Shown in pieces: positions 1 through 5,528 of a DNA stretch of 9,169 nt. The stretch's first letter is position 1. Every line of letters starts with the position of its first letter. The position numbers and the translations under genes were made by a program. This DNA is from Mycoplasmatota bacterium (lineage in GTDB: Bacteria; Bacillota_I; Bacilli_A; Izemoplasmatales; Izemoplasmataceae): contig DAOVWR010000044.1 in the NCBI GenBank assembly GCA_030636545.1, positions 1 through 9,169 of the forward strand, in the 5' to 3' direction. The notes under the pieces were generated by a model that saw only the letters and a list, made by a program, of their open reading frames with translations, had not been told where the DNA came from and searched no databases.

Positions 1-279
1 TGCATTTTCAGCATCTAATTCTTGAACTATAAAAATTGCTAGTCCAGGACAATTATAAACACATATTCCACAACCAGTACATTTTTCAAAATCAACGATT
101 GGTGGTGTGTTTATATCTTCACCAATATAGATTGCATCAAATGGACAACTTGTACTACAAGGATCACAGGGAATTGCTTCGTAACATTCTGTAATTGCGA
201 GAGGTTTTATTAAATACTCTTTTTCAGGAAATCTTGTCATTATAAGTTTCTTATCAGGTACTCCATTTATATTTAACAT
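1..279 (-). CDS. 4Fe-4S dicluster ferredoxin-like subunit (partial, C-terminus cut by window edge)
   Basis: Ninety-three codons are visible from ATG at 279, and the frame is open to position 1. This is probably the electron-transfer subunit of a multi-subunit amino-acid or amine dehydrogenase. Two cysteine groups are visible. The first is C32-x5-C38-x2-C41-x3-C45-P, a variant of the classical motif with an IPCDPC core. The second is the standard C67-x2-C70-x2-C73-x3-C77-P. Together they could bind two [4Fe-4S] clusters. The start follows the stop of the FAD subunit by 4 nt, and its ribosome site (GAGGTGAT) lies inside the last codons of that gene, so translation is probably coupled. Standalone proteins of this kind accompany HcnB/OoxA-like flavoproteins in anaerobic low-GC bacteria. 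The substrate cannot be deduced. Other electron-transfer roles are possible, but the gene order argues for this complex. Confidence 0.87.
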   Translation of the reverse strand, partial: MLNINGVPDKKLIMTRFPEKEYLIKPLAITECYEAIPCDPCSTSCPFDAIYIGEDINTPPIVDFEKCTGCGICVYNCPGLAIFIVQELDAENA

Positions 280-283
280 GTCA

Positions 284-1363
284 TCACCTCATTATCTCTT
301 CTAAGCCAAGTCTTAATTTTTCACCAAATGGTCCACTTCTTAAATTATGAAGTTGAGCTTTAAAATCAAGATATAACTCATCGTAATTAGGATGTATGAA
401 TCCTAGTTTTTTAGCAACCACAAGTCCTGTTAAATAACCTTCTACAATCGCGCTACTAGCTTCTTCAACACCACAAACATCACCAGCTACAAAAACATTT
501 TCAATTGATGTTTCATGGTTTTTATCAATTAGTGGAACTAGTCCACCTAAATAACTAACATATTTCATTTCTGTGCCTATCATACTTAGTAGATTAGATA
601 ATGGACTAAGTCCAACACTTATACAAAGAGAATCTACAACTAATTCTTCTTCAGTTCCAGCAATGAAATTCCATTGTTCATCTAACTTACCAATAATAAT
701 TTTTTCTAAATAGTCTTTTCCAACTGCTTTTTTAATTGAATGTGAAGTTTTAATATCAACACCCAGTCTTTTAAGTTTAGAAGCATGCACTTTATAGCCA
801 CCAATTTCTTTAGCAGCTTCTAATACACATAAGACATTTACTCCTGCTTGAATTAATTGATAACTTACAATTAGTCCAATATTACCACTACCTACCATAA
901 CAACATCTTGTCCTGGTAATACTCCATGAACATTCATCAAAGTTTGAACAGCACCTGCCCCGTAAATTCCCGGGAGATCATTATTTTCAAATGCGAGTAC
1001 TTTTTCACTGGCACCTGTCGCTATAATAATCGCATTTGTTTGAACTTTGATATACTTTTCGTTTTGGAGTAAAGTAACAACTTTATCTTTGTATAATCCT
1101 ACAACTGTAGTTTCAGTCATAATTTCTATCATTTTGGGATATTTTAAAACATCATCAACTAAGATTTTAGCGATATCTATCCCGCGTGTTTTAGCATATT
1201 GTTTCTCGCTTCCAAAAAACATATGAGTTTGTTTAACAAGTTGACCACCAACTTTATAATCACGCTCAACAATTAGTGACGACAGTCCAGATTCCGCTGC
1301 CATTTTCGCAGCTGACAATCCTGCTGGTCCTCCACCAATTATTACTAGATCAATCTTTTTCAT
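284..1363 (-). CDS. NAD(P)/FAD-dependent oxidoreductase, HcnB/OoxA/proline-dehydrogenase-alpha-like subunit
   Basis: A 359-residue class-II pyridine-nucleotide-disulfide-type flavoprotein. It has an N-terminal FAD Rossmann motif (GGGPAG, residues 10-15), an ATG motif at 115-117, a second dinucleotide fold (GSGNIG, 158-163) for NAD(P), and the C-terminal FAD motif AGD at 293-295. No CxxC redox disulfide is present, so it is not thioredoxin reductase. The family includes the electron-transfer subunits of hydrogen cyanide synthase, opine oxidase, D-hydroxyproline dehydrogenase and dye-linked L-proline dehydrogenase. Many of those carry a C-terminal BFD-like Fe-S domain; here the tail has no cysteine and the cluster protein is a separate downstream gene. 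I chose ATG at 1363 because AAGGTGAT lies just upstream of it; a GTG at 1372 is in frame but poorly placed. The first 14 bases overlap the end of the [2Fe-2S] gene. The subunit role is well supported; the substrate is unknown. Confidence 0.88.
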   Translation of the reverse strand: MKKIDLVIIGGGPAGLSAAKMAAESGLSSLIVERDYKVGGQLVKQTHMFFGSEKQYAKTRGIDIAKILVDDVLKYPKMIEIMTETTVVGLYKDKVVTLLQNEKYIKVQTNAIIIATGASEKVLAFENNDLPGIYGAGAVQTLMNVHGVLPGQDVVMVGSGNIGLIVSYQLIQAGVNVLCVLEAAKEIGGYKVHASKLKRLGVDIKTSHSIKKAVGKDYLEKIIIGKLDEQWNFIAGTEEELVVDSLCISVGLSPLSNLLSMIGTEMKYVSYLGGLVPLIDKNHETSIENVFVAGDVCGVEEASSAIVEGYLTGLVVAKKLGFIHPNYDELYLDFKAQLHNLRSGPFGEKLRLGLEEIMR

Positions 1364-1664
1364 AGATATCACCTTTATTAACTTGTGTTTTAACCTTCAT
1401 ATTATCTTTTAACATCGTTACACAAGTTCTAACATTTGGTTTCCCGTCAACAATCATACTACATGATGAGCAGTTACCAATAGCGCAATAAAACCCACGT
1501 GGTCTTTTGAGTTCAATGCTGTGGCTTAATACTTTAACACCCATAGCATGTAATGCTGAAGCTATGGTATCTCCTTCGAAACCAAATACCTCTTTTCCGT
1601 CAAAGAAAAAAGAAAGTTTTTTCTTTTCTTCAAACGTTAAGATGGGATGTTCTTTTATTCGCAT
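1350..1664 (-). CDS. (2Fe-2S)-binding protein, HcnA/OoxA-gamma-like small subunit
   Basis: A 104-residue plant-type ferredoxin-fold protein of the Fer2_4 kind. The ligand set is C60-x4-C65-x2-C68-x12-C81, preceded by the family's KRPRGFYC segment and a GDTIASAL stretch near residues 31-38. It is expected to hold one [2Fe-2S] cluster and pass electrons between the flavin subunits of an amino-acid or amine dehydrogenase. It is the first gene of the operon. ATG at 1664 has a good ribosome site (CGAGGTGAT), and its stop overlaps the FAD subunit by 14 bases. Upstream lie an extended -10 and a cre-like box, so the whole operon is probably under carbon-catabolite control. The length is normal for the standalone small subunit. 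Sarcosine oxidase alpha has the same domain fused to a larger chain; here it is free. Confidence 0.87.
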   Translation of the reverse strand: MRIKEHPILTFEEKKKLSFFFDGKEVFGFEGDTIASALHAMGVKVLSHSIELKRPRGFYCAIGNCSSCSMIVDGKPNVRTCVTMLKDNMKVKTQVNKGDIYEKD

Positions 1665-1691
1665 TTTATCACCTCGTTATTCGTCGATATA

Positions 1692-1697
1692 ATTATA
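1692..1697 (-). promoter_or_regulatory. Extended -10 promoter of the Fe-S/flavoprotein operon
   Basis: Read on the minus strand, TGATATAAT gives a perfect TATAAT at 1692-1697 with a TG one base upstream (an extended -10). No good -35 hexamer lies 16-18 bp further up, which an extended -10 can compensate for. The box is about 28 bp from the ATG at 1664. Confidence 0.55.
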
Positions 1698-1699
1698 TC

Positions 1700-1714
1700 A
1701 TAAAGCGCTTTCAT
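1700..1714 (-). promoter_or_regulatory. Candidate cre (CcpA) operator
   Basis: On the minus strand the sequence is ATGAAAGCGCTTTAT. It matches the CcpA catabolite-responsive element TGAAAGCGCTTTCA in 12 of 14 positions and is almost fully palindromic around CGCG-like GCGC. It occupies the spacer just upstream of the -10 at 1692-1697, so bound CcpA would block RNA polymerase. The match is seen directly; repression by glucose or another preferred carbon source is inferred. Confidence 0.7.
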
Positions 1715-1732
1715 ATTTATATATTTTCAGAG

Positions 1733-1758
1733 AAAAAAGTGCAAAAAATTGCACTTTT
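1733..1758 (-). terminator. Intrinsic terminator of the amidohydrolase gene
   Basis: A perfect 10-bp stem, AAAAGTGCAA at 1735-1744 and TTGCACTTTT at 1749-1758, has a 4-base loop. On the minus strand it is followed by a T-run. The stem begins inside the stop codon of the amidohydrolase, so termination is immediate and separates this gene from the dehydrogenase operon downstream. Confidence 0.82.
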
Positions 1759-2923
1759 ATTTTTGATGTACTATTTGTCCGTTTATTACTACTAATTCTG
1801 TTCGTGTCATTATGTCAAAAATTGGTCCATCCCAAATTACGATATCTGCGTCTTTTCCAACTTCTAGAGATCCAACATAACGTTCAATACCGTTTAGTTT
1901 AGCCGCTGTAATCGTTAAAGCTTCTAAAGCTTTCATTTCGCTTAATCCTTCTTTAATGAATAAAGCTGCTTGGACTAAGGTAGTATCTAAAGTAATGACA
2001 GGATGATCTGTCATTATTGCAAAAGTTATATCATTATCTTCTAAAACTTTCGCAGATTTATATGTTTTATTAACTAACTCATATTTTGATGCCATACCGA
2101 GGGTAGGGCCGATGATTAAACTGATGTTTTCTTTCTTAATGCTTTCAGGTATTAGATAGGCTTCTGTTGCATGTTCAATTGTTGTATTTAATCCAAATTC
2201 TTTGGATATTCTAATAGCTGTCATAATGTCATCACGACGATGAGCATGAATCTTTACAATCATCCCATCAAATACTCTCATTAATGAATGTAGTTTCATA
2301 TCAAATGGTGGTTCTTTAGCATCTTCTTCTTTATTAAGAAAAGCATTATATTTTTTATGATAATCTCTTGCCTTGAAAAGCCATTCTCTCATTAAGGCAG
2401 CACTTGCCATACGAGTTCCGGGGTTTTTATTATTTGTTCCATAAACTCTTTTAGGGTTTTCTCCCAAAGCCATTTTCATAGCTGTTTCTTCTTTAATTAA
2501 CATTTCTTCAACGGTTTCACCGTATGTTTTAATTGCGCAGAAAGTTCCACCAATTACATTGGCACTACCTGGCCCTGTATTTACGGTTGTAATCCCCGCT
2601 TTATAAGTATATTCAAACGCCATATCTTTAGCATAGACACTATCTACTCCCCGAAGTTCAGGATAGATTGGTCCACTCATTTCATTAGTATCATTACCTT
2701 CAAAACGGATACCTTCTTCCATTACTCCGATATGACAATGAGGATCAACTAATCCTGGTGTTACTAGTAATCCTTTTGCATCAATAATTTTAGCGTTTTT
2801 ATATTTTGATAAATCAATATCTTTACCAACTTCAACAATCTTTTTACCATCAGCTACAATACTTCCAATAAAATAGTTGTCTTTTGCCATTGTGATTAAA
2901 TTTGCATTCTTAATTATTAACAT
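1757..2923 (-). CDS. Metal-dependent amidohydrolase (COG1228/imidazolonepropionase-like)
   Basis: A 388-residue amidohydrolase-superfamily enzyme. The N-terminal beta-sandwich leads into the TPGLVDPHCH segment, whose H62 and H64 form the first metal pair. H226/H228 (VKIHAH), H251 (IEHATEAY) and D306 (MTDHP) provide the remaining metal and catalytic residues of the TIM barrel. The C-terminal KDADIVIWDGP segment closes the composite sandwich domain. The family hydrolyses cyclic amides and related C-N bonds. This branch resembles HutI-like proteins of clostridia, but no histidine-degradation genes are nearby, so the substrate is unknown and hutI is not claimed. No signal peptide is seen, so the protein is probably cytosolic. 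ATG at 2923 has ATAGGAGTG before it. The gene is monocistronic, with its own -10 and terminator. A functional link to the dehydrogenase operon just downstream is possible but not shown. Confidence 0.88.
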   Translation of the reverse strand: MLIIKNANLITMAKDNYFIGSIVADGKKIVEVGKDIDLSKYKNAKIIDAKGLLVTPGLVDPHCHIGVMEEGIRFEGNDTNEMSGPIYPELRGVDSVYAKDMAFEYTYKAGITTVNTGPGSANVIGGTFCAIKTYGETVEEMLIKEETAMKMALGENPKRVYGTNNKNPGTRMASAALMREWLFKARDYHKKYNAFLNKEEDAKEPPFDMKLHSLMRVFDGMIVKIHAHRRDDIMTAIRISKEFGLNTTIEHATEAYLIPESIKKENISLIIGPTLGMASKYELVNKTYKSAKVLEDNDITFAIMTDHPVITLDTTLVQAALFIKEGLSEMKALEALTITAAKLNGIERYVGSLEVGKDADIVIWDGPIFDIMTRTELVVINGQIVHQK

Positions 2924-2946
2924 CGAAACACTCCTATCTTTTTACT

Positions 2947-2986
2947 CTATTTTTATTATACAATTTTTGTTCTATTATAAAAATAG
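2947..2986. repeat. Inverted repeat overlapping the amidohydrolase promoter
   Basis: CTATTTTTAT (2947-2956) and ATAAAAATAG (2977-2986) are perfect 10-bp inverted arms 20 bp apart, about two helical turns. They flank and partly cover the -10 at 2955-2960. They could be an operator or a weak terminator structure for the membrane-protein gene upstream. They are A/T-rich, so chance is not excluded. Confidence 0.35.
2955..2960 (-). promoter_or_regulatory. Putative -10 of the amidohydrolase gene
   Basis: A perfect TATAAT in the context ATTGTATAAT lies on the minus strand about 31 bp before the ATG at 2923. No convincing -35 is seen. The same ATTGTATAAT decamer occurs before the seven-helix membrane protein (3703-3708). 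Its left end is covered by one arm of a 10-bp inverted repeat. Confidence 0.45.
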
Positions 2987-3008
2987 ATAATTTTTAAATA
3001 AATGTCGT

Positions 3009-3653
3009 CTAGATTTCTTTATATGCAACATAAATAACATAAACGTAAGCCAGTGTTTTTGGCATCATCAATGCTCCAATCGCAGGAACTGCTGAGGAGA
3101 ATAAAACAACGGGAATGTAAAACAAGAAGCTTAAAGAGATTCCAATTGCTATTTTTATGAATGGTATATCTTTTTCCTTTATACCTTTTATAAAAAATAG
3201 TGTTACTAAATAGATACCCATTAATAGAAATGGAATATTCCGAATAATTAGGAATTCTAGTGTTGCTGTACTTGTTAGCCATTCGTTTTGAGGTAATAAT
3301 GATAAAACAATTTTTATTAACATTAAAGAAATCACAATGATTCTTGTTAAAGTATTTTTATCATTAAATCTTATCTCGTATGCATAAAGAACTAACATAT
3401 AGAAAAATACCATCGTAAATGATGTGATTGCCTTACCAAGTCCAAGATAAAATGTGTAATCATCTAGTCCTGTAGTTAGTTGCGCAAAAACTCTTGGAAG
3501 AAGATGAAACATATCTCCAAACCCTAATGTTAAAGCCATTAATCCAAAGATTAAGTACAGAATATTCTCAGTTCTTTTTTGGACTAATTTAACTCCCAAA
3601 TAAAATACTGTGAACAAATAAAGTAAATCAAATACAACTTCAATATAAACCAT
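3009..3653 (-). CDS. Uncharacterised seven-helix integral membrane protein
   Basis: A 214-residue, very hydrophobic protein that I cannot assign to a named family. About seven membrane segments are visible, near residues 4-24, 29-50, 64-90, 102-120, 132-155, 165-185 and 190-211. The N-terminus carries no cleavable signal. A GFGDMFHLLPR stretch at the end of helix 2 holds charged and polar residues (D, H, R) within or next to the membrane, and it is the best candidate for a functional site. Recollection of similar GD-x-FHL-x-PR proteins in other low-GC bacteria is only informal. ATG at 3653 has a strong AGGAGG ribosome site. The gene has its own -10 and is bounded upstream by a terminator. No clear hairpin terminator follows it, so some read-through into the amidohydrolase is possible. 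Function is unknown; sensor, channel or enzyme are all open. Confidence 0.8.
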   Translation of the reverse strand: MVYIEVVFDLLYLFTVFYLGVKLVQKRTENILYLIFGLMALTLGFGDMFHLLPRVFAQLTTGLDDYTFYLGLGKAITSFTMVFFYMLVLYAYEIRFNDKNTLTRIIVISLMLIKIVLSLLPQNEWLTSTATLEFLIIRNIPFLLMGIYLVTLFFIKGIKEKDIPFIKIAIGISLSFLFYIPVVLFSSAVPAIGALMMPKTLAYVYVIYVAYKEI

Positions 3654-3702
3654 AATTTCATCCTCCTGTTATTCGATTTTCATATTAAATTCTAACTATT
3701 TC

Positions 3703-3708
3703 ATTATA
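3703..3708 (-). promoter_or_regulatory. Putative -10 of the seven-helix protein gene
   Basis: TATAAT in the context ATTGTATAATGAAA lies on the minus strand, about 50 bp before the ATG at 3653 and directly after the terminator of the Cys-rich gene. No clear -35 is present. Confidence 0.45.
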
Positions 3709-3723
3709 CAATTATTAACTCAT

Positions 3724-3749
3724 AAAAAAAAGACCTTTATGGTCTTTTT
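3724..3749 (-). terminator. Intrinsic terminator of the Cys-rich protein gene
   Basis: A 9-bp stem, AAAAAGACC (3727-3735) and GGTCTTTTT (3741-3749), has a 5-base loop. On the minus strand it is followed by a run of eight T. It lies 2 nt after the stop codon of the 66-residue gene. Confidence 0.85.
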
Positions 3750-3751
3750 AT

Positions 3752-3952
3752 TTAACAACATCCTCTTTCTTCTTGAGCAGAAGGACACGGATTATCACCA
3801 TAAGAACAAAATACACAACAGTCCCCTGGATGTGGTTTTAATAAAGTATCACATGCAGTACATCGATAAAAATAAGTACATTCATCAACTGGTATTGTTA
3901 ATTCTTCAGTATGCCCACAACTTGGACATGTAAGTTTGCTTTTATGATCCAT
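3752..3952 (-). CDS. Small Cys-rich GDCCVxC-type protein
   Basis: A 66-residue protein with 11 cysteines: C9-x2-C12, C25, C31-x2-C34, C45, C46, C49, C56 and the terminal C65-C66. The first two CxxC pairs look like a rubredoxin/zinc-ribbon-like knuckle. They are followed by the signature GDCCVFCSYG at 43-52 and PCP at 55-57. This matches the family known as GDCCVxC domain-containing (seleno)proteins, named for members that carry selenocysteine. Here every such position is Cys, with no in-frame TGA. Metal binding or thiol redox chemistry is plausible, but no activity is established to my knowledge. No signal peptide is seen, so the protein is probably cytosolic. ATG at 3950-3952 has AAGGTGAA upstream. 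The gene stands between two strong terminators with its own extended -10, so it is monocistronic. It follows the DUF1858/DUF438 operon. Confidence 0.85.
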   Translation of the reverse strand: MDHKSKLTCPSCGHTEELTIPVDECTYFYRCTACDTLLKPHPGDCCVFCSYGDNPCPSAQEERGCC

Positions 3953-3972
3953 TGTTTCACCTTCTTTATTTG

Positions 3973-3978
3973 ATTATA
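3973..3978 (-). promoter_or_regulatory. Extended -10 promoter of the Cys-rich protein gene
   Basis: TGATATAAT on the minus strand gives a perfect TATAAT with an upstream TG, about 20 bp before the ATG at 3952. That leaves a very short leader. The -35 zone falls inside the hairpin terminator of the preceding gene, so terminator and promoter share DNA. Confidence 0.5.
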
Positions 3979-3990
3979 TCATTATGTTTA

Positions 3991-4018
3991 ATAAAAATAG
4001 AGCCACAGGCTCTATTTT
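3991..4018 (-). terminator. Intrinsic terminator of the DUF1858/DUF438 operon
   Basis: A perfect 11-bp stem, AAAATAGAGCC (3994-4004) and GGCTCTATTTT (4008-4018), has a 3-base loop. On the minus strand it is followed by TTTTTATT-type U-rich sequence, 13 nt after the stop codon of the DUF438 gene. Confidence 0.87.
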
Positions 4019-4031
4019 ATAATTAGAAATG

Positions 4032-5261
4032 TTATTTACTCATTAAACGCTTTTCGCCTTCAAGTTCAAGGATAGGTTTAATATTTTGTGTTACTTCTAA
4101 AGTACCTAAGAATTCGCCTTCTTTATTTCTTACTGCGAAATAACGAATATAAACGAACATTGGCCCCATTTTGATCCAGAAATCTTCGTTATCTTTTCTT
4201 CCAGATCGCAGATCATCAACGATTTGTTCAACGATGTGAACACTTTGTGGTGGATGACACATACTTACTTCTCTACCAATAATTGTTAGAGGACGATCAA
4301 AGATTCTTTCTTTACCTTGTGTAAAGTACTTAACTTTATCATTCTTATCAACAAAAGTCATATCTAAAGGTATTGTATTAAGAATTGCATTTACTTCTTC
4401 AGGAACTAAAGATCCTGCGTCAAACTTGATTTCTCCATCTTGATTAACAGTCTCTTCTTGTTTTTCTTCTTGATCAAGATCTCCAATTTTAATATCCCAA
4501 TCATCTTGTGATTCGATTAAACATAACCCAAACTCTCTTTGTGCCTTATCAATGTTGTACCATTCTACTAATGAGAATGTTGTATTCATTAAAGGAACTA
4601 AGATATTGTTTTCTTTGAAAACCATATCCGATGTCTTAGTTACAGTGCTTTCTGCTTTTTCAATAAGTTCGTTTAAATCAAATTTACCTTGTGATAATAT
4701 TGAAAGAACTTCTTTGATTTCTTTTCTAATCTCATCATCAATTCCCCACATTACTTTTGGAGGAGCTGTGATATCATGTTTTTCAAGCATTGGGAATAAG
4801 ACATTTTCTTTTCTTGAATAATGAATATCAATTTGTGATAATCTTTCAAACCCTATTCTTAACATTAAAACAGCAGTATTATCTAATCCGTTTTTTAATG
4901 TTTCAATATATGGTTTTATTTCTTCTTTCATAACTTCTTCTAGTTTTTCATTTTCAAGTAAAAATACATAGACAGGATGTCCTTTGACTTGTGCGTTATC
5001 TTTTGATGGATGAATATCATCAATTGATCCATCAAATACACTAGCATGTACATCACATAGTTTTTGAACTTCAGCAATTGGAAGACCTTCTGCGACTAAT
5101 TCTTGTTCCATTTGTGAGATTTCAGTAGTTGATACACTTCCAAACTCCGCTTTAAATCTTTCTTGAACATCTTCAACAGTTGCACCTGCATGCAATTCTT
5201 TGATTAACGCTTTTAATTTTTCTCTTCTAATACTATCATTATTAATAAATTCACTCATCAT
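4032..5261 (-). CDS. DUF438 / hemerythrin-like / PAS domain protein
   Basis: A 409-residue protein of the COG2461 type. Residues 10-85 form the DUF438 domain, ending in LCDVHASVF (C69, H72). Residues 90-235 form a four-helix hemerythrin-like (HHE) domain with GHP at 94-96, H147, E152 and H162 in the IHYSRKENVLFPMLEKH segment, and E217 as a candidate further ligand. Residues 286-400 form a PAS domain with the family's MCHPPQSVH stretch. An acidic Glu/Gln-rich linker lies near 245-285. A diiron or heme-linked sensor of oxygen or nitric oxide is a reasonable inference; no output domain or DNA-binding domain is present. ATG at 5261 or the adjacent ATG at 5258 could start it, and the second has the better spacing from AAGGAG. 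It starts 1 nt after the DUF1858 stop, so the two are translationally coupled. Confidence 0.9.
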   Translation of the reverse strand: MMSEFINNDSIRREKLKALIKELHAGATVEDVQERFKAEFGSVSTTEISQMEQELVAEGLPIAEVQKLCDVHASVFDGSIDDIHPSKDNAQVKGHPVYVFLLENEKLEEVMKEEIKPYIETLKNGLDNTAVLMLRIGFERLSQIDIHYSRKENVLFPMLEKHDITAPPKVMWGIDDEIRKEIKEVLSILSQGKFDLNELIEKAESTVTKTSDMVFKENNILVPLMNTTFSLVEWYNIDKAQREFGLCLIESQDDWDIKIGDLDQEEKQEETVNQDGEIKFDAGSLVPEEVNAILNTIPLDMTFVDKNDKVKYFTQGKERIFDRPLTIIGREVSMCHPPQSVHIVEQIVDDLRSGRKDNEDFWIKMGPMFVYIRYFAVRNKEGEFLGTLEVTQNIKPILELEGEKRLMSK

Positions 5262-5262
5262 A

Positions 5263-5490
5263 TTACTCCTTTACAATGAATCCGTGTTTTTCAAATTCAT
5301 CTTTAATTATTTTTACATCAATATTTTTGAATTTCGCACCTTTTTCTAAGGTCATTATTCTTCCAACAGTGTTGATAGTTGTTTTGTTTGTCATACCCTC
5401 AAAACCAAGGATTTCCATTATCTTAATAACTTCATCATATTTGTTTACAATATTGTATATTGAGTCAGTTAAAGATATCATTTTTTCCAT
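5263..5490 (-). CDS. DUF1858 domain-containing protein
   Basis: A 75-residue protein that corresponds to a single DUF1858 domain. The family pattern is visible: an initial ISLTDSIYNIVNKYDEVIKIMEILGF-like helix pair with the conserved GFEG turn, then the TVGRIMTLEKGAKFKNID segment in which TLEKGA is typical. In many bacteria this domain sits beside, or is fused to, DUF438/hemerythrin proteins, as here. It may be a partner or regulatory module of the next gene; its biochemical role is unknown. I chose ATG at 5490 because AGGTGAT lies 5-6 bases upstream; a GTG at 5505 is in frame but sits upstream of that ribosome site. Its last codons contain the ribosome site AAGGAG of the DUF438 gene, and only 1 nt separates the two. 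Confidence 0.85.
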   Translation of the reverse strand: MEKMISLTDSIYNIVNKYDEVIKIMEILGFEGMTNKTTINTVGRIMTLEKGAKFKNIDVKIIKDEFEKHGFIVKE

Positions 5491-5509
5491 AATATCACCT
5501 GCCACATAT

Positions 5510-5515
5510 ATTCTA
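5510..5515 (-). promoter_or_regulatory. Weak candidate -10 of the DUF1858/DUF438 operon
   Basis: TAGAAT on the minus strand matches TATAAT in 5 of 6 positions, about 20 bp before the ATG at 5490. A -35 at the proper distance would fall inside the proximal palindrome (5529-5544). Other A/T-rich hexamers nearby could serve instead. Confidence 0.3.
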
Positions 5516-5528
5516 TATTAAATACTGT

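Noticed and set aside
1364..1372. GTG at 1372 as the start of the FAD oxidoreductase
   Set aside because: It lies upstream of, or within, the AAGGTGAT ribosome site that is correctly spaced for the ATG at 1363, and family proteins begin directly with the MKK-x-D-x-V-I-I-GGG strand.
1507..1795. Two overlapping open frames on the plus strand
   Set aside because: They lie opposite the [2Fe-2S] gene and its promoter and terminator, have no ribosome site, and encode no recognisable motif.
3009..3282. Second minus-strand open frame within the seven-helix gene
   Set aside because: It is a frame shadow with no ribosome site and low-complexity content; the 214-residue frame has AGGAGG and a consistent membrane pattern.
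3739..3933. Plus-strand open frame opposite the Cys-rich gene
   Set aside because: It has no ribosome site and the opposite strand holds a clear Cys-motif protein with start, ribosome site and terminator.
5491..5505. GTG at 5505 as the start of the DUF1858 protein
   Set aside because: The AGGTGAT ribosome site lies between this GTG and the ATG at 5490, so it can only serve the ATG.
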